Origin: Aliikangiella marina
Lineage (GTDB): Bacteria; Pseudomonadota; Gammaproteobacteria; Enterobacterales; Kangiellaceae
Assembly (NCBI RefSeq): GCF_007004765.1
Contig: NZ_VIKR01000003.1
Location: 1 to 64,000, forward strand
Reading direction: 5' to 3'
DNA length: 64,000 bases
Shown here piece by piece: positions 35,254-44,999 of this stretch. The position numbers were made by a program, and so were the translations under genes. Numbering within the stretch: the first letter of the stretch is position 1; every line of letters starts with the position of its first letter. The notes beneath the pieces are model-generated. The model was not told the origin of the DNA. It did not search any database and saw nothing but the letters and a program-made list of their open reading frames with translations.

Positions 35254-38200
35254 TCTTTCTTCTTCTCTAAATGACAAACTCGATGGGGATGGTTAAAGCC
35301 CTTGAAGGTAATTTCTTCCAACTCAGTAAATTCGAAGTCGTCTCGGCAGTGGGCGAAGATTGGGTAGCTTACTAAAATTCGCCCACCCTGAGTGTGATTT
35401 TCTAATCTTGCCGCTAAATTGATGCCGCTCCCCACGGCCCTAAAAGCAACAATATCTTGTGAACCAAAGTTACCAACGGTGGCGAAGTCTTGATGGATAC
35501 CGATACGCAGTTTAACGTTATGATCAAAACCTGCTTCTAACCATTGCTCCGCTAGTTCACTCATTGCTGCTTGCATTTCAAGCGCGAGTGTTGCCGCAGA
35601 TTTAGCCTGGGTGACTTTATCCATATTTTCTAGGGCACCAAATAGAACGACCAAGCCATCCCCTAATATTTCATTGAGCATGCCACCGTTCTCTTCGATC
35701 AATCTACCCATACGACCTAAAAAGCTATTTAAAATATCGGTGATCGCTTCTGGCTCAAAACGGTCAGATACTGATGTGAATCCAGACAAGTCAGCAAACA
35801 AAACAGTGATTTGTTTTCGCTTGGCGACTAATGGGTTATGAACATCGCTGGTGACAATTTGGTTAACCATTTGTTTGGGGAAGTATTTTCCGAGACGTTC
35901 ACACGCTTGCTGTAAAGTAGCCGCATGTGCTTTTTGTTCTTTAGCTTCAACGAGCCCACCAAGTTGCCTCAGGGTATGAATTCGGCTTAAGAGAACTTCG
36001 CGTTCGATCGGTTTAGCGACATAATCGTTGGCACCCGCGGCAAAACCTGCGCTTATATCACCGGGTTGATTTCGAGCGCTTAATAAAAGAATGGGAAGTT
36101 CGATGGGCGAGTAACTTTTTCGCAATTGTTCGCAAACTTCATAGCCTGAAAGACCCGGCATCATAATATCAATGACAGCCAAATCGAATTGGGATTGACC
36201 AGCGAGTTTTACAGCCTCCAAACCATCATTAGCAGATTCAACCGAAAAGCCATTCATTGACAATAAATCGGATAACACTTGCAGGTTGATCGGATCATCA
36301 TCGGCAATTAATACATGACCTTTCTTTTTATTTGATTTATCTTTTGATTTAGCGATAAATTTCTTATTTGGTAAACCTAAATGCCTCTCTTGTTTTATCG
36401 CGGATACTGCTTGTTTTTCTGCTTGATGAGTATCCTCGAGCCAAATTGGAATATCAAAATAAAAAGTTGAGCCTTTGTTAAGTTGCGAATCTACCCAAAG
36501 TTGGCCACCATGTTCTTCAACCAACTGCATGCTGACCGATAGTCCTAAACCTGTGCCGCGATTGCTAATTGTGTCCGGAAGGGTTGCTTGTTCAAAAGGC
36601 TGAAAAATTATTTCTTTTTGTGAGTCGTCAATTCCAATGCCGGTATCTGATACGCTTATTTCAACAAAACTTCCTCGAGTCACTGCATTAATTTCAACGC
36701 GTCCTTCATAGGTATACTTAATGGCATTACCCAGAAGGTTATGCAAGATTTGCTGAATACGATTTTCATCGGCATAAATGAGCGGTAAAGACTTAGGCAA
36801 ATTATTAATGAGTTTTAAGTTTTTTTCTTCCGCTAGTGGGTTGAGCAAACTTACCACCACGTTTGCGATAGTGTATAAATCAACCGCATTACGGTGAAGT
36901 ATTAAATTATGATGCGACAGCTTTTTAAAATCCAAGATATCATTGATAAGTTGCGCTAATCGTTTACCGCCATCAATAATCATTTGCAGATGATTTAAAG
37001 TATTTTGGTTTTGTAACCCAGCGACACCTTCTCGTAAGGATTCAGCAATTCCAATGATGCCATTGAGCGGCGTTCGAAGCTCGTGAGAAGTATTTGCTAG
37101 AAATTCATCTTTTAATTGGTCAACTCGACGTAAATGCTCATTGATGGCTTTTTGCTCTTGAATCTTTTTCTCATGTTTATTCAGGTAAAAGGCTAGTAAT
37201 GAAATTAATAAAATAAAATAAACCAAATAAGCATACCATGTTCGCCACATCGGCGGCTTGACGGTAAAACTCACGGTTAACTTATCACTAATTTCTAAAC
37301 CATCGCCGTTGAGGGCTTTTAATTCGAAAGTATATTTATTTGGATCTAGGTTGGTAAACACCGCCCGATTTAAGTTGGTCGGATCGCTCCACTCGCGATT
37401 ATAGGGAACCAACCGATATTGAAATTGATTGCGATCAGGGTGTCGGAAATCCAGGGTTGCGAACTCAAAAGCCAAGTCATTGGTATCGTGTTCTAATTCA
37501 ATAACTTGTGAGTCATAGGCGACACCTCTCGGGAATAAGGAATTCCCTTGCACTTGTATATCAGTCACTCTCAGCTGAGGTTGAATGAGGGTAGGGATTC
37601 CGGAAACTGGATTGACGATAGTCACCCCATTAACACTACCGAAATAAATATTCCCATCTACCGAGCGCGCAACAGAGTTCCCAGAAAACTCGTTGGCAGT
37701 TAAGCCATCATTGATAGTGTAATTTTTAAAGATACCGTCGCTTGGTGAATACTCTGAAAGTCCCTTGTTGGTACTCAGCCACAGATTCCCATTGATGTCC
37801 GACGAGATACCATTAATTGAACTATTTGCTAAACCGTCCTTTTCAAAAAAACTTTTAAACTCATAAGTTTGATCTTTGATACTATTGGCGGACAGGAAGT
37901 TGAGACCATTAAAGGTGCCAACCCAAAGATTTCCATTTGGGTCCTTGTGGAGACTTCGTACATTATTGTTCGATAGTGAATTTTCTACACCGGTTTGGTT
38001 TTCGAGTCGAACAACCGAGTTGAACTCTGGATCGAAACGCAATAAACCTTGTCCCCAAGTGCCAAACCAGATGGTGCCATCTCCATCTTGAAGCATGACC
38101 CTCACCGATGCAGAGCCAAGCGCATCTTGGTCACTAAATCGATAATCAAGCAAAATTTCTCGAGTATTCTGATCAACTTTTATCAGGCCGTCATCGGTAC

Positions 38201-39710
38201 CGACCCAAATATTACCGAAGCGATCCGTGTCGATCATTCTGATGCGATTGTAACTGATGTACCCTGAAGGAAAGTCTCGTCGGTTAATGATTTGAGTTTT
38301 TCCGGAGTCTGGGTTTAGAACCGCTAACTGTCCTTGCGTATTTCCCAGCCACAAATTTTCCGATTCGTCGATGGCAAGGCTGTAGATATGAGCGTTAAAC
38401 TCCTTACCGGTTTCGTCAAAAAATTCGTTGTAGTGATTGTAAGTATTTTTACTGGGATCGTATTGGTCGATGCCGTAGCGTGTGGCTATCCATACATAGC
38501 CTTGTTTATCAATCTCTATGTCCCAAACAAACTCATGAGATAAGCTGTCTTTATTGAAAGGATTATGATTAAGTCTCGATAAGCGATTCTCGAAGGACAT
38601 CGTTAAGTTGATGCCGCCACCCGCGGTACCAACCCAAATGAGGCCGGAAGAATCTTGAAATAACGACCAAATGCCGTCAATTGTTAGACTGTGAGTGTCT
38701 GAAGAGTTTCGTTCAAAATGCAAAAAGCCATTTGCGCCTTTACGCCGAATGTTAACCCCCCCTTCATCAGTTCCCACCCAAAGATCGCCGTTTTCCATCC
38801 GTAATATCGCTCTCACATCGTTCTGACTGAGACTTTGAGGGTCGTTTGGATTATTTTGGAATTGAACAAAGGTTTTGGGCTCGGGTCGATAATGGAACAG
38901 ACCATCGAGACGTGTGCCTATCCATAAACTGTTGTCGGTATCGAGATACAAATCATTAATTTGTTTCGGCGTGCCCGGTTGATTGTAAGTGGTAAAGACC
39001 TGCTGCTCGATATTAAAGTGAGCTAAGTACTCGCTGCTCGCTATCCATAAATTGCCATTACCATCATCGACGATGTCGGCAATCGGTCCTTCGGGTAAAG
39101 ATTGGTTATCGAGCGGATTGTGATAAAAGTGAGCAAAAGCCTGCTTTTCGGGCAAGTACAGATTTAATCCATGGTTTGTCCCCACCCAGATTCTGCCTTT
39201 AGTATCTTGATGAATAACCGTCACTTGGGGGTGGCTAAGGCTATCAAAATCATCCTGGTTGGATAGAAAACGTTTAAATTCGCCAGTTTGTGGGTTAAAC
39301 CGGTTAACGCCATTTTGTGCTGTTGCTATCCACAAGAATCCGTCGTCATCTTCGATGATTGAGACGATAACATTGTTAGATATTGAGGATGGATCTTGCG
39401 GGTTGTTTTTGAAGTTGACGAACTGGTACCCATCGAAGCGGGTTACACCGTCGTAAGTACCAATCCAAATAAACCCTTGGCTATCTTGATAAATGGTATT
39501 GACGGTGCTTTGCGGTAAACCTTGCTCGGTTCCTATCTGCAGAAAACTAATAGAACTACGACTTGCACTTGCCAAGGTTGCATAAAAAAACAACGTGCTA
39601 GCAAGCAACAGCCAGCCATTGAGAAAAGCCGATTTTAAAAGGATAGTTTTTATTAGATCGGTGTTATTTTTAATACCAAGCAACGACACAAGATTATTAG
39701 CGACAGCCAA
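35250..39710 (-). CDS. Two-component propeller sensor, histidine kinase, receiver and nucleotide cyclase fusion
   Basis: A 1486-residue envelope signalling protein. After an N-terminal hydrophobic segment (about 26-46) come repeated Reg_prop blades (such as GFIWIGTYDGVTRFD, GNLWVGTFNGLNFLS) forming two seven-bladed propellers to about residue 715, a Y_Y_Y domain, a membrane helix (about 826-848), HisKA with NTSHELRTPLNG (His near 875), HATPase (NLLGNAIKY, GTGLGLS), a receiver (IADDDP, DIMMPG, about 1133-1250) and a class III adenylate/guanylate cyclase domain (about 1293-1475). The cyclase keeps both metal-binding aspartates (LFADLSGFT and ILGDGLVVLF). It may thus convert an extracytoplasmic ligand signal into phosphotransfer and a cyclic nucleotide. 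The cyclase substrate and ligand are unknown. Divergent from the thrE-like gene. Confidence 0.92.
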   Translation of the reverse strand: MAVANNLVSLLGIKNNTDLIKTILLKSAFLNGWLLLASTLFFYATLASASRSSISFLQIGTEQGLPQSTVNTIYQDSQGFIWIGTYDGVTRFDGYQFVNFKNNPQDPSSISNNVIVSIIEDDDGFLWIATAQNGVNRFNPQTGEFKRFLSNQDDFDSLSHPQVTVIHQDTKGRIWVGTNHGLNLYLPEKQAFAHFYHNPLDNQSLPEGPIADIVDDGNGNLWIASSEYLAHFNIEQQVFTTYNQPGTPKQINDLYLDTDNSLWIGTRLDGLFHYRPEPKTFVQFQNNPNDPQSLSQNDVRAILRMENGDLWVGTDEGGVNIRRKGANGFLHFERNSSDTHSLTIDGIWSLFQDSSGLIWVGTAGGGINLTMSFENRLSRLNHNPFNKDSLSHEFVWDIEIDKQGYVWIATRYGIDQYDPSKNTYNHYNEFFDETGKEFNAHIYSLAIDESENLWLGNTQGQLAVLNPDSGKTQIINRRDFPSGYISYNRIRMIDTDRFGNIWVGTDDGLIKVDQNTREILLDYRFSDQDALGSASVRVMLQDGDGTIWFGTWGQGLLRFDPEFNSVVRLENQTGVENSLSNNNVRSLHKDPNGNLWVGTFNGLNFLSANSIKDQTYEFKSFFEKDGLANSSINGISSDINGNLWLSTNKGLSEYSPSDGIFKNYTINDGLTANEFSGNSVARSVDGNIYFGSVNGVTIVNPVSGIPTLIQPQLRVTDIQVQGNSLFPRGVAYDSQVIELEHDTNDLAFEFATLDFRHPDRNQFQYRLVPYNREWSDPTNLNRAVFTNLDPNKYTFELKALNGDGLEISDKLTVSFTVKPPMWRTWYAYLVYFILLISLLAFYLNKHEKKIQEQKAINEHLRRVDQLKDEFLANTSHELRTPLNGIIGIAESLREGVAGLQNQNTLNHLQMIIDGGKRLAQLINDILDFKKLSHHNLILHRNAVDLYTIANVVVSLLNPLAEEKNLKLINNLPKSLPLIYADENRIQQILHNLLGNAIKYTYEGRVEINAVTRGSFVEISVSDTGIGIDDSQKEIIFQPFEQATLPDTISNRGTGLGLSVSMQLVEEHGGQLWVDSQLNKGSTFYFDIPIWLEDTHQAEKQAVSAIKQERHLGLPNKKFIAKSKDKSNKKKGHVLIADDDPINLQVLSDLLSMNGFSVESANDGLEAVKLAGQSQFDLAVIDIMMPGLSGYEVCEQLRKSYSPIELPILLLSARNQPGDISAGFAAGANDYVAKPIEREVLLSRIHTLRQLGGLVEAKEQKAHAATLQQACERLGKYFPKQMVNQIVTSDVHNPLVAKRKQITVLFADLSGFTSVSDRFEPEAITDILNSFLGRMGRLIEENGGMLNEILGDGLVVLFGALENMDKVTQAKSAATLALEMQAAMSELAEQWLEAGFDHNVKLRIGIHQDFATVGNFGSQDIVAFRAVGSGINLAARLENHTQGGRILVSYPIFAHCRDDFEFTELEEITFKGFNHPHRVCHLEKKKD

Positions 39711-39880
39711 AAAATTCCATTACACTGAAAAGTAACCTAAATTTAATGAAAAGTCATTGTTAATCAAGGTGTTTTGTACCTGAATCCTTGTGTTAAAAAC
39801 GACAAATTTACTCGATTTATCGATTGCTCGGTCAAGCCTCGGCTTTTTCGTCGATTAACAACAATTAGAATCAAAATTTT

Positions 39881-41167
39881 ATGTCACAGTTTTCCGATAC
39901 TCTAACAACTGAAAGCCGTTCGCTAGACCAGGTGCCTCATGCGCCAGCGCGCAGCGAACCCATTGGTTTTTTATTGAGGCTTTCAAAAGCATTGCATACC
40001 TATGGATTACCCGCATACGAACTAGAACAAACCATGAATGGGTGTGCGGAAGCCCTCGGATACGGGATTCAGTGTATGTCACTACCCACCTCGATAAGCA
40101 TGACGTTATTGCCACCCGGTCAGGAGCCACAAACTTTTCTGATTAGAGTTGCTCCCGGCGAAGTTAATTTGGAGAAATTACGCCGAACAACGGAAATTGC
40201 TCAAAAAGTTATCGACGGCCAATTATCAAATGTTGAAGGCGCAGCGCAATTAAAACAAATTTCCGACTCAAAACCGATTTATCCGGGATGGGTAATTGTC
40301 TTGGCTTTCGCATTGGTTTCCGCGAGTATTGCGAGAATATTCTCTGGCGGAATTCTCGAAATTGGTGCGGCGAGCCTGGTCGGTTTTGTTGTCGGATTTG
40401 TTGCCTTGGCGTCGAGAACTCGGCCGCTGCTGGATCACTTGCTGCCATCGAGTTGTGCCTTTTTAGCAACCGCGATTGCTATAGCTATAGGGCATTACCT
40501 CAATGACCAAATGTCTGTCTCGGTGGTCGTGATAAGTGGACTGATAATACTCTTACCGGGATTATCTTTAACCATCGCGATGGCCGAATTGGCAACACAA
40601 AATATGGTCTCAGGAACTGCACGGTTGACCGGTGCGGCGACGGTTTTTATCCAGTTAGCATTTGGTAGTGCGCTAGCGGTAGAACTTGCCAAGTTATTTA
40701 TTAATGATGTTCAAGGTATCGCCGTTTCACCCGTGCCGCTCTGGAGCGTATGGATCGCCGTCGCTGTGGCTGCGATAGCGTTAGTTCCCCTATTTGAAGC
40801 AAGGAAGCGAGACACCTTTTGGTTTTTAGCGTCCGCAATGCTCGCATTTACGACGGTATTTTTTGCATCTAAGGTTTTGGGTTCATCACTTGGGGCGTTT
40901 TGTGGTGCAATTGTGATTGGCCTTTTGGCGAAAATTGCCTCGAAGTTGTTCTCCATTCCAGGCGCTATGATTATGATGCCAGGATTTATTATCTTGGTGC
41001 CCGGTTCGGTCGGCTATCGCAGTATTCTCGCGCTAGTTGATAAGGATATCGTCGGCGGTTTGCAAACGGCATTTGATGTTGCAGTGATTGGTATCGCGTT
41101 AGTGGCAGGGTTCTTGATTTCTTCGATGGTGCCGCTGCCGCAAGATAAAGCGAGAGATGAATACTAG
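39881..41167 (+). CDS. ThrE-family threonine/serine exporter
   Basis: Membrane protein of 428 residues combining the ThrE N-terminal domain (DUF1212: FLLRLSKALHTYGLPAYELE, then LPTSISMTLLPPG) and the C-terminal ThrE_2-type domain (LGAFCGAIVIGLLAKIASKL, PGAMIMMPGFIILVPGSVGY). About ten hydrophobic segments are visible. In corynebacteria ThrE exports threonine and serine; in gammaproteobacteria the substrate is not established. It is monocistronic, with a 170-bp divergent gap to the sensor-cyclase gene. Confidence 0.88.
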   Translation: MSQFSDTLTTESRSLDQVPHAPARSEPIGFLLRLSKALHTYGLPAYELEQTMNGCAEALGYGIQCMSLPTSISMTLLPPGQEPQTFLIRVAPGEVNLEKLRRTTEIAQKVIDGQLSNVEGAAQLKQISDSKPIYPGWVIVLAFALVSASIARIFSGGILEIGAASLVGFVVGFVALASRTRPLLDHLLPSSCAFLATAIAIAIGHYLNDQMSVSVVVISGLIILLPGLSLTIAMAELATQNMVSGTARLTGAATVFIQLAFGSALAVELAKLFINDVQGIAVSPVPLWSVWIAVAVAAIALVPLFEARKRDTFWFLASAMLAFTTVFFASKVLGSSLGAFCGAIVIGLLAKIASKLFSIPGAMIMMPGFIILVPGSVGYRSILALVDKDIVGGLQTAFDVAVIGIALVAGFLISSMVPLPQDKARDEY

Positions 41168-41236
41168 ATAGTGAATCGCGGTTTGCGGTGAAACCATTTT
41201 TACGCTGAAGCGATTATTACGATGAAAAATGCTTAA

Positions 41237-41255
41237 GGGTGCGGTAACCGCACCC
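41237..41255. other. GC-rich palindrome between convergent genes
   Basis: GGGTGCGGT (41237-41245) and ACCGCACCC (41247-41255) are perfect inverted repeats around one base, so the usable stem is about seven base pairs. It lies between the ThrE-like gene and the convergent haloperoxidase-like gene. No adjacent T-run; termination or an operator are both possible. Confidence 0.45.
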
Positions 41256-41336
41256 CGTTAAATTAGTTCAGTAGGATTAAGACAACAAGTAAGAATTAAA
41301 TCACCAAAGCATACCGACTAAACGACTTGGCAAACT

Positions 41337-43271
41337 TTAATTGTTGCCTTCAAAGTAGCCTTTAGCGTGATTAAAGGCATCGATACCCACTTTTTCTCCA
41401 ATCAGTCTGCCAGGAATATCATCTGCTGGAGGATGGATGCCGCCCCAGATTCTTGACAGGCTGCTCTGGTCCGATGCATCACGATAGGTTGCCCATTGTA
41501 GGGTCATATTGACACTTGGACCCTCTTCAAACACCAAAAACTCGTTAGCAGTGATTTCAAAGCCACTCATGCCGCCAGGAAAGTATTCACTGCCTGTGAG
41601 TAAAGTGAGTAGTTCTGCCGCGGCTCTTGAATAAGTCGAGTGGCCTGAGACATAGCCCGCAAAAGGTGGTGTAACAAAGGAAGGTCTTTGGTAAGGCCAC
41701 CAATTTTCAGCTAATATCCAGCCCACACCTGCGACATCAACTGCCGGGTCGTCAATAAAATCGGGGCCGCGCCATGCATACAATTTGATTTTACCAACAT
41801 TTTCATTATTAGCGCCCGCGAGAGCGTCCCCGGCTTCAACCAGTTCGATCAGGCCTGTTTCTAGCGGAATACCATTTTGGTTATAGTTTGCAAGGTCAGG
41901 GTTGCTACTTTGTCCAAGGTCCGCCATTGCACGAATCGCCGAGATTGGTCTAATGTAGTCATACCATCCTTTTACTCCCCATGCGGAAATTGCCGAATCG
42001 TGCATGGCACCACCCAGTGCAAAATAGGCTTTCACATCCCACTCTAAAGGTTGTAGTTCTTCGCCTTGTCCTTCGAATCGGCGCTCAAATAAAGGGTGTT
42101 CCATCACTTCGTTCATGATAACGAACCAGTGACCAGGCGGTGTTTCCGAGTCCGGCCCATCTGCCCAAAACTCAGCAAGAACTCTTGCGTAATCGCCGCG
42201 CGGTACGATTTGAGCCGCATAGGCTTCGCCGGTAATTGGATTGACATCGTAGCCGTTACCAATATCGCCACCCTCTGCTTGATAAAACTGACGGTGGCCT
42301 TCAAAAGTCGTTGGGAAATTTGAAGAGGGGATATTGCCTTGACTTGCGGGTGAGATGTCAATCATGACGCCGTCGGCGGGATCGAGCTGCGCTGACCATT
42401 TACTTACCAGTGCAAATGACCAACGGTATTCGTCGCCTAAAGGTCCATCAAACGTCGGAGGCATTCCTGGGTCGTGATAGACCAAATAGTCATAGTTATC
42501 ACGGTTGTAGACCGTTAAGTTATCGCTGGTAAGCGCAAATGGGTCGACTCGTCCCCATTCTGGACTTAAAAACTCGATAGCACCCTCGACGACATTACCT
42601 GACTGATCAATGTAGGTCCCTAAATTCAGAGACTGCCAGCGATTCATGTCCCAAATGTTTGGGTTGCCTGGTTGGTCTGGCGCCAGTGGCGGATTAACCG
42701 GCGTGTAGCTCACATTGCCATGAAGCAAGTTTTCGTTGGAGCCATCTTGAAAGCCATAATCGATGTAACACTGGGCAACATAATTCCCCAAAGCCGCAGG
42801 ATCGCCGCTGTTATAATCGACACTCTCGTTTGATGTGTCATAGTTATATTCGGCCATTAGTTCGTCGGCGAGTCTGAATGTGTCTTCTACATCGGGTGAA
42901 CGAACGAAACGATGGCGAATCAAGCGGTACATGGCAAAGCTAATTGCTTCTTGTCGCTTCCAAAACGCATCATCAAGACTAAATTGACGATTAAAATCGC
43001 AGTTGAATCCACCGATTGTTTTGCCGAGTAGGTAGGGCGAAGCGTCATTAGAGAAAGCCGCCCAAATATCGTACATAGCGGCGGAAGTGTGAAACAGGTT
43101 GCGCGCGTGGACCGTCGGTCGGGCAAAGTCGTTTCTGATCCCTTCTAGTACCACTTTATTCCATTTTTTGGCAATCGTGGTTTCAGGTTGTTGGAAGTCG
43201 CTTCCACCGCAGCTAATCATGGTAGTCGCTAGAACAACTGTGGCGAGTGAGGTGTTTAGTGTTGTTTTCAT
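41337..43271 (-). CDS. Vanadium-dependent haloperoxidase-like lipoprotein (PAP2 superfamily)
   Basis: A 644-residue exported protein with a lipobox-like signal (MISCGGSD, Cys21). The C-terminal half has the vanadate/phosphate-binding features of the haloperoxidase/PAP2 superfamily: DYIRPISAIRAM, FAGYVSGHSTYSRAAAEL (catalytic His near residue 545) and RIWGGIHPPADDIPGR (His near 613). The N-terminal helical region (ARPTVHARNLFHTSAAMYDI) is typical of bacterial homologues annotated as vanadium-dependent haloperoxidases. It could oxidise halides or act as a phosphatase; motif inspection cannot separate these. It is a single-gene unit, convergent with the ThrE-like gene. Confidence 0.85.
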   Translation of the reverse strand: MKTTLNTSLATVVLATTMISCGGSDFQQPETTIAKKWNKVVLEGIRNDFARPTVHARNLFHTSAAMYDIWAAFSNDASPYLLGKTIGGFNCDFNRQFSLDDAFWKRQEAISFAMYRLIRHRFVRSPDVEDTFRLADELMAEYNYDTSNESVDYNSGDPAALGNYVAQCYIDYGFQDGSNENLLHGNVSYTPVNPPLAPDQPGNPNIWDMNRWQSLNLGTYIDQSGNVVEGAIEFLSPEWGRVDPFALTSDNLTVYNRDNYDYLVYHDPGMPPTFDGPLGDEYRWSFALVSKWSAQLDPADGVMIDISPASQGNIPSSNFPTTFEGHRQFYQAEGGDIGNGYDVNPITGEAYAAQIVPRGDYARVLAEFWADGPDSETPPGHWFVIMNEVMEHPLFERRFEGQGEELQPLEWDVKAYFALGGAMHDSAISAWGVKGWYDYIRPISAIRAMADLGQSSNPDLANYNQNGIPLETGLIELVEAGDALAGANNENVGKIKLYAWRGPDFIDDPAVDVAGVGWILAENWWPYQRPSFVTPPFAGYVSGHSTYSRAAAELLTLLTGSEYFPGGMSGFEITANEFLVFEEGPSVNMTLQWATYRDASDQSSLSRIWGGIHPPADDIPGRLIGEKVGIDAFNHAKGYFEGNN

Positions 43272-43616
43272 GGATTTAATACTCAGAGTTTCTTATCAAT
43301 GCGTGAAGGCTCATTTCGAGTGATAGTTATAAGTTGTAATTATTGTCGGTTTTTGCCCATTGGTTTTATTGTTGTCAGTTCATTTTGGCTTGTCGGTTAT
43401 TCAGTCTCTCAAGTCTTTCCACCGATATCGGTCGAATAATTAAGTTGTTAGAGTGATGAATATAACCAGTCAAATTAGCTGGGTGCGTAGTCGATTATAA
43501 AGGGCTGGTGATTCTTGGTTCAAGATTAATAATGGTTTACTGGCGGCATTTTCAGAGAATAATTTAACTTCTTTGATTTAACTCAAGCCCAACGGACAGT
43601 GTTTAAACTTAAGAAT
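43272..43616. other. 345-bp gap upstream of the haloperoxidase-like gene
   Basis: Lies between the haloperoxidase-like gene start and the mutH stop, both on the minus strand. It contains a perfect 12-bp palindrome ACCGATATCGGT at 43421-43432, about 150 bp upstream of the start codon, which could be an operator. I see no ORF or RNA gene. Confidence 0.4.
43421..43432. promoter_or_regulatory. 12-bp palindrome, possible operator
   Basis: ACCGATATCGGT reads the same on both strands. Its position upstream of the minus-strand haloperoxidase-like gene is compatible with binding of a dimeric regulator. No second copy was seen nearby, so it may be chance. Confidence 0.25.
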
Positions 43617-44303
43617 TTACACCTGTAAGTTCTCTAATAGTACTTTTTGAGTAAATGATGGGCGCAAATAAAACCCCCGAGGAAGTGTTTCGATTTGCTT
43701 TCCTTCGCTGTTATAGGTACGAGTTAAGGCTCTAGAGTTGGCTGCTTTTGGGCGAACTTGGAGGTATTCACCTTGACGAGCATTGAGTTGATCGACCCGA
43801 CCTAGGGATACCATTTCCATGGCATTCTCCCAGTCTTGGCGGATAATATCAAAGTCGGTTCGCGATGGGCGCCAGAGAAATGGTGTTGCGATTTTTGACT
43901 CGACAACACTCTGATTTTTATCGCGAGCAATTGGCACCCAAAGCACATGTTGAAGTTTGCGAAACACAGGGCTGTCTGGCCAAGTTTGAATTGTCGTGTC
44001 GGCAAGATTGAGAACGCAAACATAAGTCGACTCTAGGACTTTACCTGCGTAATCAATCGGTAGCGTTTTTAGTTCGATGTTAAGATCGATAAAGTCGGGT
44101 TGTGATAAGTTGCCGGCATTGGCCCCCAGTGCCAGCTCGATAAACTGTCCTTGCCAACCTTTTTTACGGCGTAAATTCTCGGGAACTTCAATCGCCAACT
44201 CTTCGGCAACTTGGCCGATGGTTTTTCCTGCCATGCGTTCAGCACGCCGAGACAACTCGTCGTTGGTTTTGGGAGGCGATATTTTGGTTGAAAACTGGGA
44301 CAT
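43617..44303 (-). CDS. mutH: DNA mismatch repair endonuclease MutH
   Basis: Nicks the unmethylated strand at hemimethylated GATC sites when activated by MutS-MutL, directing mismatch repair. The 228-residue length is right for the family. The nuclease motif is visible as DFIDLNIELKTLP, giving the D...ExK catalytic residues, with further conserved GKVLESTYVCVL and the C-terminal RGFYLRPSFT. It is divergent from rppH, with a 121-bp gap. MutH is confined to part of the Gammaproteobacteria and implies that the strain also has Dam methylation. Confidence 0.96.
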   Translation of the reverse strand: MSQFSTKISPPKTNDELSRRAERMAGKTIGQVAEELAIEVPENLRRKKGWQGQFIELALGANAGNLSQPDFIDLNIELKTLPIDYAGKVLESTYVCVLNLADTTIQTWPDSPVFRKLQHVLWVPIARDKNQSVVESKIATPFLWRPSRTDFDIIRQDWENAMEMVSLGRVDQLNARQGEYLQVRPKAANSRALTRTYNSEGKQIETLPRGFYLRPSFTQKVLLENLQV

Positions 44304-44424
44304 TGATTACCCGCTTAATTTGAGACGGTTTTGAGATAAAGCCTCGCTATCTTCAAAGAAATTTGCTGAATGGTCAAATGTGTGATTGAATTAGTTCATA
44401 AAAAGTTTTAATTGGTATCGATAA

Positions 44425-44967
44425 GTGATTGATTCAGAGGGATTTCGAGCCAATATCGGCATGATAGTATGTAACGATTTTGGCAATCTGCTCTGGACCA
44501 GACGCATAGGACAAAACTCCTGGCAGTTCCCCCAAGGGGGGGTGGACGCGGGTGAATCCGCTGAACATGCATTGTTCAGAGAGTTGAAAGAAGAGATTGG
44601 GTTAGAAAGACAAGACGTAAAAATCCTTGGCTCAACCAAAAATTGGTTGAAATACCGTTTGCCTAATCGCTATATCCGTCAGGATAGCTTTCCCCTGTGC
44701 GTGGGCCAAAAGCAGAAGTGGTATATGTTGCGACTGACTAGTCATGAGTCGCGAATTCATTTTGATGCAACAGGACACCCAGAGTTCGACCATTTTATGT
44801 GGGTGAATTACTGGTATCCATTGCGACAAGTTATTTCATTTAAACAAGAAGTTTACCGGCAAGCACTTAGTGAGCTGATGCCTTTTGTAATGGAACAGCA
44901 ATTACGTCAGCGCAAAGGTCGTGGACGGCGTAATAATCGGAAAGGTAAATCGCAAGACAAAGAATAA
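44425..44967 (+). CDS. rppH: RNA pyrophosphohydrolase
   Basis: Nudix hydrolase of 180 residues that removes pyrophosphate from mRNA 5' ends and so starts RNase E-dependent decay. The start is GTG 44425, giving [15 protein letters not shown], which aligns with the family N-terminus. The Nudix box reads [22 protein letters not shown]. The basic tail ([19 protein letters not shown]) is common in this family. It is followed 32 bp later by ptsP, the conserved rppH-ptsP order of gammaproteobacteria. Confidence 0.96.
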   Translation: MIDSEGFRANIGMIVCNDFGNLLWTRRIGQNSWQFPQGGVDAGESAEHALFRELKEEIGLERQDVKILGSTKNWLKYRLPNRYIRQDSFPLCVGQKQKWYMLRLTSHESRIHFDATGHPEFDHFMWVNYWYPLRQVISFKQEVYRQALSELMPFVMEQQLRQRKGRGRRNNRKGKSQDKE

Positions 44968-44999
44968 AAAATAACTTGATCTACTGAGGAGACTTTAAA

